A DNA stretch of 64,000 nt from the NCBI GenBank assembly GCA_025174535.1, contig JALBUN010000015.1:246501-310500 (forward strand), read 5' to 3'. The position numbers and the translations under genes are program-made. Of the stretch, positions 36,056-47,529 are shown in pieces; within the stretch, counting starts at the first letter, position 1, and each line of letters opens with the position of its first letter. This DNA comes from Cantharellus purpuraceus (lineage: Eukaryota; Basidiomycota; Agaricomycetes; Cantharellales; Hydnaceae). The notes beneath the pieces were generated by a model. It was not told the origin of the DNA. It searched no databases and saw only the letters and a program-made list of their open reading frames with translations.

Positions 36056-38096
36056 ATGTCTCCCCTTGCTGCAGAGCGGTCGCCCCCTGCTCATGTCCCT
36101 CAAGTGTATGCTGCCGCCTCCGTCCACGCTGCCGCCAAAGACATTTCAAAGGTCAATTCAATTCCCGTTTCGGATCATGCATCGCCCGCGCTCACAGGCC
36201 CTCGTCCTCTCTGTCCGTAGAACATCACGCTATACGACGGCCGCAGCGCTCCTCTCAAATTAGACATTCTGGTCGTCGGCTGTGGACTCGGTGGTCTCTC
36301 TGCCGCATTCACACTAGCGAAAGCGGGGCATCACGTTACCATTCTCGAGAGCGCACCTGCGCTCGGAGAAGTGGGTGCTGGTATCCAGGTCACGCCAAAC
36401 GTGAGCAGACTGCTCATTCGTTGGGGGCTCGGTCCTGCACTGGACCGCGTCGGTGTGCAACCAGCCGCGATCGTATTCCGAAGATGTGAGGCCGTCATGT
36501 ATCCATGCCAATGTCGGCGCTAGCTCACACGGAAATTAGACTGTACGGGGGAGAAAGTGGGGTATACCCAATGGAGGACCATGGCCCGTGACTACGGCGC
36601 CCCATACTACCACATCCACCGCGCCGACTTTCATCGGCTCCTTTATGAATTGGTTTTAGATACCGATAATGTCGTTGTGCGGCTCAAGTCTACCGTCAAG
36701 CATCTCGACCCCAGAGGCCACGATGGCCGGCCAAGCGTGACGCTAGCGACCGGTGAGGTGGTCTATGGCGACTTGATCATCGGTGCAGACGGTATCAAGA
36801 GTATGATCCGGCAGGCACGTCCTTGCTTCACCACTCTCGAAGCGCATCCCTTGCTAAAACCGTCTCGTCGCTCGCGTGCTTACACTAGGTCGTCATTGGA
36901 CGGGAAGATGCAGCTACCCCCACAGGTGATGCCGCATACCGTGCCTTAGTACCTTGCTCTCAGCTCGAAAATGACCCCGAGTTGCGTTCATTGATTGAAA
37001 CGCCTGAAATGACGGCATGGATGGCACCCCGAAGGCATCTCATGGCATACTGCATCGTGCGTACTCCGTTTGCACAGATAATGTTACCCCTGCAACTCAC
37101 ACGGGCGCCTCTCACATCTCACAGCGAGCAAGACAGGAATACAACCTGGTCCTGCTTCACCCGGATGACGGGTCAATGGAGTCATGGACAGCGGAAGGCT
37201 CGGCTGATAAGATGCGGGACGACTTTGCGGACTTTGAGCCACGGTGAGAAGCACTCAACTCATCACCCCTGTCCCATCTCCCACGTAGCACTCACGGCGC
37301 CTCGGAACAGAGTACGGAAGCTTCTCTCACTGGTGCCTTCGACATTGAAGTGGAGGTTGATGGACAGGGCGCCCCTCGACTCGTTAGTATATCTATCATA
37401 TGACGCGCTGGGACGTTCTTCATTTCTTGTACTCACTTCTTCGGCGCCCAGATGGATCCATTCTGGCGGTCGCGTTGCCCTTCTCGGCGATGCATGTCAC
37501 CCCATGCTTCCCTACCGCGCTCAAGGCGCTGCTATGGCCGTACGTATTCAGTCGGGACCCCTGCCGCTTTCTGCATTCATCGCTTAAGCACAAATTATAC
37601 GCAGGTCGAAGACGCCGCCGTCCTCGGAAATATATTTTCGCACTTGTCGCACCCGGCACAGATCGCGCCCATGCTGCAAGCGTATCAGGATCTGCGCATA
37701 GGCCGGACAACCGCTACGCAGTTGAGTAGCCGGTTAAATCAGAAGGTGAGTTCGAAATTCAATTCCATCTTATTTGGTGTTCATATCTCCGTTAGATATT
37801 CCATCTGGAGGACGGGGCCGAGCAAGAGGCGCGCGACGCAAGTATGCGAAGCGCGATGCTTGCTCCGGGTCATGGGGACTTTGAGGGAAACCAAAACCAG
37901 TGGGCTGATATCAAGAAGAATACCGAGCAATTTGGGTGAGTTGTCCGCATCCCCACTAGGGATGGTTTTCCTCACGACCACCCCTTTCAGTTATGACGCA
38001 GACAGGGTAGCCGAGAGGTGGTGGAATGAGAAAGGGGCGAGGGACGTGGGGACGCTGGGCTCAGAGGAAGTGTATTCGCAGAGTTGTCGGTTGTAG
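36056..38096 (+). CDS. FAD-dependent aromatic hydroxylase (salicylate hydroxylase-like)
   Basis: Ten exons (36056-36151, 36221-36485, 36540-36814, 36889-37056, 37125-37243, 37311-37382, 37452-37539, 37605-37745, 37796-37935, 37991-38096) give 489 residues in one frame. The Rossmann FAD-binding motif is VVGCGLGGLSAA (about residues 46-57), ending in an acidic residue in VTILES. The middle carries the GADG...(I/S)IRQ motif used by group A flavin hydroxylases, and the C-terminal FAD-ribityl motif is GDACHPMLPYRAQGAAMA. This family uses NAD(P)H and oxygen to hydroxylate or decarboxylate aromatic acids, but the substrate cannot be read from sequence. The first 32 residues are Ala/Pro-rich and may be a poorly conserved extension. 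Intron 36815-36888 appears to start with GC. No neighbour suggests a metabolic cluster. Confidence 0.9.
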
Positions 38097-38739
38097 CATG
38101 TGTCCTGTCATCTTCCTCCACGACGCGGACAAGGAAGCCCATCTGTATTTTTTTTCCCCTCCTTTCTTTCCTTGGAATTTTCCACATGCATCTGAAAGAT
38201 TTTTCCCACCTTAACTGGCTGCATATTGTATATTTACTGCGACTGCAGGAGCAGGACGCGAGATAGATGTATTGAGCTTCGAGGAATACCAATTGAAATA
38301 CCCCGACTACGGAGTAATCTGTGGGTGTTTGAAGTAACAGAAGGGAGGCAGTGTATGTGTTACTGCGCTATTTGAAGCACTATTTGAAATCAATACTCGT
38401 CGGTGTTTGTTTGTTGCCGTAAGTTGTCGGTCTATGTGAATTCATGGACTGCCACAGACTCTGCAAAACATACCGTGTAGGAAAGCCACGCACCGCAGTC
38501 GTCGATGGCAGTCCATCTTCGCCAATTAGACACTTCCATAACAGAGTGAGTGACACAAAGAAACCCTAGTTGCATGTCGTCAAAGAACCAACATCCTAAT
38601 TGACGTGAACCCATCCCCTCGCGTTACGTATGCGGCGAAGACACGAACAGGTCGTATATTGCATACCTACATAAGCGATGATCCGATACTTCCGCGTTTG
38701 GGGAAGACTCGCACAGGTTGCACGCATAAAGTGATGATC

Positions 38740-39060
38740 TTTGTTGAGGCGTTGCTCGGAAGTATCGGACTTACCGAACTAGATCGGAAGAAAAACCGAT
38801 GGACGGGGGAGTTGGGTTTTAAGGCCGTTCGTTGATCAGGTGTCGTGCTGGGCAAAAACACCTTTGGGAGATGTTTCGCTCGGAGGTGTCGGACCCGCCG
38901 AAACTGATAGGCACTGGGTGTAGAGGTGATGAAAACCGAATGAACGGCGAGACTTGGATTGGTCATGAATCATATGTTTTGCTGGGCAAGAGATTCTTAG
39001 ACAGGTATTGCTCGGAGGTGTCGGACTCACCAAAACAGCGGTGGCCTTGTAGAAGTGAGG
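38740..39060 (+). repeat. Degenerate tandem repeat, about 110-135 bp unit
   Basis: Three copies of a block like TTGCTCGGAGGTGTCGGAC followed by a CCGAAAC-like stretch occur near 38,750, 38,875 and 39,010. Two are preceded by GCTGGGCAA. The units are diverged and have no conserved frame. Confidence 0.45.
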
Positions 39061-40181
39061 AACAGAATTGACGGAAAGACTGGTATATCAAATGAATGTG
39101 CTAGGTAAGAGAGTTGTATCAGAAGGAGGTCACGGCGAGGGCAGGGCCTGAAAGTTCCAGGACTAGCTTGCCCTCCACCAACGCTCTTGAGAATCGAGAT
39201 GAAGGTGTGGACGGGGGTGATACATCAGTCACAATCCACAATGCTTTCCGTGGGGCTCAAGGTCGGGCTTGGAAGAAAGTGTTAAATTTAACCTCTAATG
39301 CCTGTAATGGCCGTGCCTGAGGTGAGCGCATTACGTAGTGTCTGGATTATGTAATCGGACTCCTACCTCAAGCAGCCTAGAACAGTATCATATCGCACAG
39401 ATTTCTTTCACACTCCTATCCATAATCACCCTATGCCATCGGCTTAGCCAGAAGATCCGTACTATACATCGGCTCGCAAGCCGAGGCCCGAGAATCAATG
39501 ATTGACATGCTCTTATTTTTATCATGTAATAGTATACTTCATCTCGGTGTCTGCTAATCTAATAGGACGACCTTTCTTATCATCCGACGGATAGGGATAC
39601 TTGCTGGCTTGGAAGGTGACGCTTATGGAAAGCAAGCTATCCGCTCCAAGACATTTTTGTCGCGGTCTCAAAAGTGCATCAGCGAGACTTTGTTGTAATG
39701 GGCTTCTTCCTTTGAGTGGTTGACGCATACAAAACATGCTATTTGATTTATCCGTTGTTCACCACGTACGTGGACAACCAGTTTTCTAACGTGTCCTGTC
39801 CGCCGCTTACAAAGAAGCTTATGTGGAATCACAAGGATCGGCGCGCCACACCTCCTTCCCCTACCTGATTCACTCCCATATGGTGAGGTCTATATGCCGT
39901 ACACATGCAAAGACAAAGACGGCATGTGGTGTTGGATTAGCTGCGATTGATCGGACACTGCCCAGTGGCCGATCCAAATCACAAGCTTCTCTCTGTCAGG
40001 GAGCTACTTGGGGCCGCTGATATATTACACCCCTGGACGGTCGGAATATCCTCCTATATTCCAATCCGCGATCCGCTCTTTACTACTTGGTGCTCACAAC
40101 TGCAGTCGTTACTCGCCGACTCTTCCGACCCCCATATTTATCACCCTCAAATACATCCAGCAGTGTTTATACGTTTCATTA

Positions 40182-40357
40182 TGGATCAACGGCGCTGTAG
40201 CTTCCTGTTACACCTCACGTGCCTCGCGATTATCACCTGTTTCGGGTGGGACATGGTCGGCGTATACGGCCATGCTCAGCCAGTGCAGCGAGGGGTTAAT
40301 TTTCAGTGTGATGCCCTGGTTTCTGATATGCATGGTCCGCTCGTTCAAGTGCGGTAG
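40182..40357 (+). CDS. Possible small secreted peptide
   Basis: The frame MDQRRCSFLLHLTCL... encodes 58 residues. A basic start, a hydrophobic stretch (about residues 8-20) and an Ala-Gln-Pro boundary near residue 32 resemble a signal peptide, followed by a 26-residue tail. There is no homology, repeat support or codon signal I can point to. Chance is a real alternative. Confidence 0.2.
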
Positions 40358-41379
40358 ACCCTACCGCTAATCTGAATAGGCATACTGCACATGATGCCCG
40401 TCTCCGGAAACCACTGGACTGTGGCGGTTATACGGCGATATGCGATCGTGATGCACGCGTGCAACGGTAATAAGCAATATTTTTCAGCGAAGTACAAGGT
40501 GTAGCAGGATATCTGCAACCGGCTCACTTTGCCGAAATCTCCCACCTTGGCCACTCAACCTTCCTCCCAACTTCCCATCGATGTTTTCAAAACTTAATTT
40601 TGTATCGAATGTATACTTGTGTTTAAAACTCAAACAATGCACCCAAGAGGACGCGATCTACTAGGATACTTTAAGGTACAACTGGACATCCCCTGTCCGC
40701 CTACTTTCTCTACACAAGTCTATCGATGTCCCCCGGTTCTTGTCGCACCTGCGCACAAGATGTCAATTTCCTGGGTCAGCACTGATGGGGTTTGGACTGG
40801 CTTGGTCCATGTGACTCAAGAAGATTAGGCGTCATACATTACATCCCATAGATGCTCGTCAGAACCCTACTTGGTCCCTCCTGATCAGATCTTTTGTTAT
40901 GTGATTATCGACATTTGTCCAAGCATATAAAAACTATCACTTTCAATGTCTGCATCCCCGGATCCCAGCACCTGGTAATGGCTGCGTCACTACAAGCTAG
41001 CAGCCAAGGGAGGTGAGACGAGACAAGCAGGTTGATCACTGTAAGAGAAGAAAGCGCGCTTTTTCAGTACCAATTTGCACTATGAGATTGGTGCTGTGAT
41101 TTCTCGCGTCACGTAGTATTGAGGTTTCACACATGTTTATCAAAGTTGAATCGGGCGCGAGAACAAGCGTTGATACGGAGGACTCGAACACTAAATTTTA
41201 ACACGGCATTACAATCGAGCCGTCAAGTTAATTGAATATTCATACTATTCATACATAGGTCTATCTGGTCTTTCCATTAATAACTTAATATATTGTTTAG
41301 AGTGAGAAGATTGTTTATTGTATGTTGATAAGTTATTGTAATGTTTAGAGAATATTATTTATGTTGTTATCATCTTCAG

Positions 41380-42507
41380 CACTCCGTTACTGGACGACCC
41401 GGACAACATTGCGTTCGGAGAGGCGTCAATCGACGACGTTCCGGTGACGGGCCCATCGCATGTTGATGAGTAAGCCTATCTTCGCTGCCACAGGATACGG
41501 CGGGACTGACCAGATGACTTTCAGTGAGATGCTGAGGGGGCTCTTTGAAGCCTGGGTAGGGTCTGAGCTCATCGATGCATTGCTTGGGACTACATCTCAA
41601 GCACAGGATGGGTCAGTTTCTGCTGAAGGCATGGGTCTCTCCGTGTCCCATGTGCAGGTGCCAGGTGCACCCCAACCTCCGGTGTATCCATGGGATCCGC
41701 AAAGGCTGGGCTACAATCCAGCTACAGGTTGGCTGTATTAATCCAAACAATGGGTGATTGGCATCCTGATTATCATGATAATTTCCTAATGGCAGCTGAA
41801 CAGTTCGGTTGGGTCACAACCCAACCATGACAACAACATTTATCAATATGGACACGCCGCGTGGAATGCCACAGCGGTGCAGTCCACCCTGGCAGTTGCC
41901 CAGATGCTGGGTGAAGCGACAGCAAGCGACCTTCCAGAGCCAGTCATGCAAACAGGGGAAAACAACACTGCATACCGTCCCTATGGCCCCGGTTGTAATG
42001 TGCTCAGTTTCTCCACTGTCATAGGGTATGAGAGATACTGCGTACTGCGCAAAGGGGACGGCAAACCATGCAGGCACAGGGGCCCAAGCGGCAACCATGC
42101 TGCCATTGTGCGTCTGTTCTGCTCAGCTCCCCATATCCAATCAATCTACACTCCATTCCCATGTGTTTGTCCAGAATGTGCATATGGAAAAACACATCGG
42201 AATGGAACGTAGACTAATCGAATATGGGGAGCTGAGCAGAACAGACGCACAATTGCTGTTCACAAATGCAAGAGTCCAGCGCGCAGAGGAATATGCCTGG
42301 CGGTGCCCAGAGGCAGGATGCTTCGTCAGAATGCGGCATGATACTGTGCGCAGGCATTCAAAGAACAAGCATCCTCATGATCCCGTACGTGCCTTCAGAT
42401 GTGGGGGGGAGTCGACCAACAGCACCATGTATATTGCCCAGGATATCCTTGATGCTGAAGTGGAACATGAATCCACTTGGGAATATCACTGGGCGATTTA
42501 CAGCTGA
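41380..42507 (+). pseudogene. Truncated sister of the cassette zinc-finger gene
   Basis: This matches exons 5-7 and the 3' flank of the gene at 44851-46493. Homology begins near 41358, inside the intron before exon 5, so the first four exons are missing. Exon 5 (41380-41469) is intact. In the next exon two bases are missing relative to the sister, so GWLGIN becomes GWLY-stop near 41739. The zinc-finger part is well preserved (RCPEAGC...RRH...KH) to the stop at 42505-42507. Compared with the sister it has an extra segment, 42108-42174, with GT...AG ends that restores the frame if spliced out. That segment is an inverted copy of the adjoining exon. Confidence 0.75.
42105..42253. repeat. 68-bp inverted repeat with 13-bp loop inside pseudogene exon
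   Basis: Positions 42105-42172 and 42186-42253 are reverse complements with no gaps and only about ten mismatches, most of them transitions. The left arm lies in a segment absent from the sister gene, and the right arm is coding sequence shared with it. The loop is 42173-42185. Confidence 0.85.
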
Positions 42508-44850
42508 TCAGATGGATTGCGATGAGTTAATCGCACCTCTCCCACTGGGATGCAACTATCGCTCCTCATCGCCGATATGGATTCCAGAATGTGGATAAAG
42601 AAGAGAGAAACACCTGTCCTTTAAACCACATTCAACATGCATATCCACTGGGTCAGAGTCGGCGAAATAGAGCGTTGACCAGCATCGATGGGAAGTGTGG
42701 AAGCATCTTCTCCAGTCACGTGATGGCCGCATTCCGCACTGATCCGATTTGCAGATCAGGAACGGGTGTACATCGATTGCGCAGTACCTTTGCTTTGTAG
42801 CAGTCCACTGGGTCTTCCCCTTGACTGCATAATGGTATCAGGGATGGTCATCTCCATCACCATAAAGCTCCCACGATGCAGAATCTGCTGCTTGTGAACA
42901 CTATAAATCCATTCTGGATCACCGTGAAACCACACTATCACGCTTGAATGAGTGGCCTATCGTATCAGCGTCCACCATCTCCACCGTGACCTTTCACAGA
43001 CCAGGTATGTGCAGAGCAGGAGGGTGATGCGCAGCAGGAAACAGTGTAGACGCAAGCTGGGGAAATATAAACATTGCTATTGATTTACTGGTGGAATTCG
43101 GCGCTGTCATGCGTGTTGTGATTGGCGATAATTACGCAGGTGTGTCGGTTTTGCATCCGAGGTACAAATGGCTTGTTGACCTTCTGCTAATCTACTGTCG
43201 CGGAGCACCTCAGAGTTGAATACCATTGAGTCCACCCATATGACTTGGTCTCCAGAAAATAAGTAAATTAAAAGAAAAAGGAAAGCAATAGAAACCACTC
43301 CAATAGGCTGTCAAAATAAGGCCACGTCAGAGTATTCAATTTTGCTTCACTACCTTGTACCGAGAGCTGGAACAAAATCTTCAGTCGGACCGGCAGGGGC
43401 ACTTGTAAGTCGGTTATCTTTGAAAAAGAAAAATAAGGGTCAGTATCAAAACATTGTGGGTAGGTAGTCTTGGCGACGTCGTGGTTCGACTTCGACGTGA
43501 GATTGAAGGCATGCGAAGGAGTCGATCTACACACCACATGGAGAAGACTATCGTCGCGTACTTAGTACTACCGCCAGCTGTCCGGATTTTTAATGAAGCT
43601 CACTTTATCAGGCGGGAGTAATTCAGGGGTGCTGAACGGGACAAATCCAGTGGCTCACATCAGATAGTTCTCAATTCATTGTGTCATCGTCATTATTGTC
43701 AGATCTACTGTGCTCGTCATTGCAAGGTGTGGTACACCGGACCATTTCTTGGATATAGGACCACTGCACCGGCACTCTAGGGTGTATGGCAGCTTAAAGA
43801 GATGAGGTAGGAATACATTACCGGATGTATGTGATGTGCCTCCCGAATTCATAGAGGCTCAGGCAACACAATGCACTAGTACAGGACTCTTAGGATGAAT
43901 AGTTTGCAATCAACATGAAACGGTATGGAACTGGTGAAGCTATCTTCTCAAGGCCAGCTACCACTCCGAGGAATGGAAGAAAGTCTAAAGTGCGTTAACC
44001 TAGGGGAAAGGGAATGTCAACCAGGCTTTTGACGGTATGGTGAGTACTGGAGAGTGGACAGCGAAAGGATAGTTGATTGCTCACATAAGTGCAGCATGGC
44101 GTGAAAGTTTGTCGGCCTTGACCCCTACAAACGGAATTCAAAAGTCACTCCCGCACGTGTTGTCAGAACCAGCGGGCAGCGAATCAAGATTGTCTCGCTA
44201 AAGTCCCTTACATAATTAGGGATCAATACGCTTGTGGAACGCTAGTGCCGATCAGGACAGCCTACTACACTTTCCAGTCGTGCCAGATTTCCAGAGGCAG
44301 GAAATTCACACCGTGCCAAGCACGAGTATAACCTTCTTTTGACGGAAAGACCACGCCATTATGGCGAGGAAACGGTCTGCTGTGAAACCAGGGCACTGAA
44401 CCAAGTCTAAGATAATGATACAATTCACTCGACGAATGTGACCCACTTGAAATGATACCTGTGTTGTCCGGAAAGCCTCTGATATGTGCGCTTCGACAGC
44501 ATGTGATCCAGCCCCGATATACCTAATTTGGCAAATTCACAAAGCAGAAGGACCCTAATCGTGTTTGAGCCATATCAGACCAAGAAGCACCGTTCAGACA
44601 AAGGAGAGGATCAGGTCACCAGTTCATAATACAAGACTAGTCTCTCCCGTCCTGACCAAACCGGAACCTCATGGCTTCCTCGAGGTCCCCACCCTCCATT
44701 AGACGCACATTGGCACGCTTATATGAGCCTGTGGTCTAAGCAGTCGGTAAAACACATAAAGGATCAGGCATTTCCTTGTCTCACTTTAACACTTCCCGCC
44801 CCACACCAACCTACTCTTACAACTGATCAGATCTCTATTTCTCATCCGAC
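42508..44850. other. Intergenic region between sister loci
   Basis: The first 300 bases (to about 42,805) are the duplicated 3' flank shared with 46,494-47,080. The rest has no supported gene. The last 150 bases contain pyrimidine-rich DNA and TTATATGAGCC near 44,718, which may be the promoter of the gene at 44851. Confidence 0.4.
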
Positions 44851-46493
44851 ATGAACCGCTTTTCCTCCAAGTGAGTCTCATCGCCAGCACATTCACATCT
44901 TTCCTCGGCTCGTTTAAGTCTTCCCCATACGACTTACATGGTTTTCACCTTCAGCGTCAACTTCGAGAGCGGTTACAACAACGCACCCTTAGAGGATGCA
45001 TTTGAACCACTCACCACAACCAATCCTTTGTATGTCTAACTCACTGTCATGTCCAAAGCACGCCACTTACATTGGTCTCAAATTTAGGGACCCATTCTCG
45101 AATGGCTATGACAATGTAGCCTTTGGAGAGTCCTCAGGCGGATACAGTAGTGCAGCCTTTGAGGAAGCACGTAAGGATTTCACTGCAACCGGTCCTTCGT
45201 ATGTCAACGAGTCACTGCAATGTCTAGGACATGCAACTTACATCATTCTCATCTTCAGGGTTGCATTCCCAGGCGGCTACGACAGCGTGGCCTTCGGAGA
45301 GCCCTCAACTGGGCATAACAGTGCCTCCTTCGAGGTTGCACTCAATGGCGTCCCAATGACTCGTCCATCGTATGTTGACAGTCATTGCAATGTCTAGAGC
45401 ACACTACTCACGCTGTTATCATCTTCAGGACCCCTTTGTTGGACGACCCGGACAACATTGCGTTTGGAGAGGCGTCAATCGACGACCTTCCGGTGACGGG
45501 CCCATCGCATGTAGATGAGTAAGCCTATCTTCGCTGCTACATGATACGGCGGGACTGACCAGATGACTTTCAGTGAGATGCTGAGGGGGCTCTTTGAAGC
45601 CTGGGTAGGGCCTGAACTCATCAATGCATTGCTTGGGACTACATCTCAAGCACAGGATGGGTCAGTTTCTGCTGAGGGCATGGGTACCTCCATGTCCCAA
45701 GTGCAGGTGCCAGGTGCACCCCAACCTCTGGTGTATCCATGGGATCCGCAAAGGCTGGGCTACAATCCAGCTACGGGTTGGCTGGGTATTAACCCAAACA
45801 ATAGGTGATTGGCATCCTGATCATCATGATAATCTCTAATGGCAACTGAACAGTTCGGTTGGGTCACAACCCAACCATGGAAACAACGATTATCAATATG
45901 GGCACGCCGCGTGGAATGCCACAGCGGTGCAGCCCACCCTGACAGTTGCCCAGATGCTGGGTGAAGCGACGGCAAGCGTCCTTCCAGAGCCAGTCATGCA
46001 ACCAGGGGAAAACAACACTGTACACCGTCCCTATGGCCCCGGTTGTGATGTGCTCAGTCTCTCTACTGTCATAGGGTATGAGAGATACTGTGTGCTGCGC
46101 AAAAGGGATGGTAGACATTGCAGGTACAGGGGCCCAAGCAGAAACCATGCTGCATTTGCTATGCACATTCTGGATCAACATATTGGAATGGAGCGGAGAC
46201 TAATCGAATATGGGGAGCTGAGCAGAACAGACGCACAATTGCTGTTCACAAATGCAAGAGTCCAGCGCGCAGAGGAATATGCTTGGCGGTGCCCAGAGGC
46301 AGGATGCTTCGTCCGAATGCGGCATGATACTGTGCGCAGGCACTCAAAGAACAAGCATCCTCATGATCCCGTACGTGCCTTCAGATGTGGGGGGGAGTCA
46401 ACCAACAGCACCATGTATATTGTCCAGGATATCCTTGATGCTGAAGTGGAACATGAATCCACTTGGGAATATCACTGGGCGATTTACAGCTGA
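44851..46493 (+). CDS. Exon-cassette protein with C2H2-like zinc finger
   Basis: I do not recognise this family by name. Seven exons (44851-44870, 44955-45029, 45088-45198, 45259-45369, 45429-45518, 45574-45804, 45854-46493) give 425 residues in one frame. Exons 3 and 4 are each 111 nt and encode paralogous units with GYD(N/S)VAFGE(S/P)S. Exon 5 has DNIAFGEAS, and exon 2 a weaker version. Every intron is phase 2, so each internal exon can be gained or lost without shifting the frame. Residues of about 205-275 are Gln/Pro-rich. The C-terminal 120 residues carry a finger RCPEAGC..RMRHDTVRRH..NKH (C-X4-C-X11-H-X4-H) and a degenerate one before it (CRYRGP.RNHA...H). A nucleic-acid-binding role is plausible but inferred. 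The 5' flank has no strong promoter signature beyond a TATA-like box. Confidence 0.7.
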
Positions 46494-47080
46494 TCAGATG
46501 GATTGCGATGAGTTAATCGCATCCTCCCCCACTGGGACGCAACTATCGCTCCTCATAGCCGATATAGATTCTAGAATGTGTAGTGTCATATAATAGTAGC
46601 ATGCGAAGAATGATAATGACAAGGGCAGAACGACGTACTTGGACCAGCTGCAATGCATGCCGCATGAGCTTGTCCCTTCCAATAAAAGAAAATACAACAT
46701 GCTCACTTGTTGTGGTACCAAAAGTTGGTGTTCATCCTGCAAAATGGAATGCATTAGTGGTGCATCTCAACACAAGCGTGCACAGCGTGCATGAAACAAC
46801 AGCAGAGCGGGACGCACGTAATCATTTTAAGCCCTTGTGGCGTGATGGTCGAATACGCATAAATAAACACCTGTTTAAAACATTACAACATGCATACCCA
46901 CTGGGTCAGAGTGGGCGAAATAGAACGTTGACCAGCATCGATGGAAAGAGGAAGCATCTCTCCAGTCATGTGATAGCCAAGCATGTACGCACTGATCCGA
47001 TTCGCAGCTCAGGCGCGGGAAGGAACGGGTGTACATCGATTGCGTACTACAGATATAGTTGGTGACCTGTTGCATCTTTG
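45407..47080 (+). repeat. Segmental duplication, downstream copy
   Basis: Partner of 41,358-42,805. It contains exons 5-7 of the intact gene and its 3' flank, plus an extra segment at 46,583-46,860. Because this copy has the complete upstream exons, it is probably the parent. Confidence 0.75.
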
Positions 47081-47199
47081 CTTTGCATGTATCAGCGCGT
47101 ACAGCGAATGAGCATATTGCATGTCCTAGCTTGCACGAAATCTTTGTAAAGGGAACCAAACCATGTGGGCTGCAATAAAAGACCTTGAATGAAACATAC

Positions 47200-47529
47200 T
47201 TGAACTGATATGTTTAACAGTATTATAACTGCCTGTACCGATTGAACAAGCATCGCAGGGTATCGAGTCCATCTATATAAAGCCGTTCGCAATTCAAATT
47301 CTTTAAGCCAAATATGTTTGGTTTCCTGAGGGACTGTATCATTTGAGAGAAACGCTGCTCTAGTCTATTATCTCGGTTGTGAACACAGGTCAGAATCACC
47401 TAGGGCAGCTATGGAAATGTAGTTGGCGGCCATACTAATATTGTAAAATCTTTCACATGTACATGTCTCCAGTATAAGCTACAACTTACGCATCTGATAC
47501 TTCTTGAACAGCGGCTCTTTCAAAAACAT
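47200..47529 (-). pseudogene. DUF6533 gene remnant, first of the array
   Basis: The minus strand from 47529 reads like the first three exons of the 49171-50821 gene: a leader with GTTCAAGAAGTATCAGATG, then AANYISIAAL, then an exon with IWLKEF and TALYRWTRYPAMLVQS. The segment that should read YD.LLTL is partly deleted, leaving AFLSNDTVPQE. The later exons are not found. Confidence 0.6.

Larger units (their letters stand above)
38097..41357. other. Long intergenic region with degenerate repeats
   Basis: No multi-exon gene could be built. It holds an imperfect repeat near 38,740-39,060 and a weak small-secreted-protein candidate at 40182. The last 150 bases before 41357 are very AT-rich. Confidence 0.4.
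41358..42805 (+). repeat. Segmental duplication, upstream copy
   Basis: This block is homologous to 45,407-47,080 in the same orientation, starting in an intron (TGTTATCATCTTCAG) and including the 3' flank with CACTGGGTCAGAGT. The downstream copy has about 280 extra bases at 46,583-46,860 that are absent here. Confidence 0.75.
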
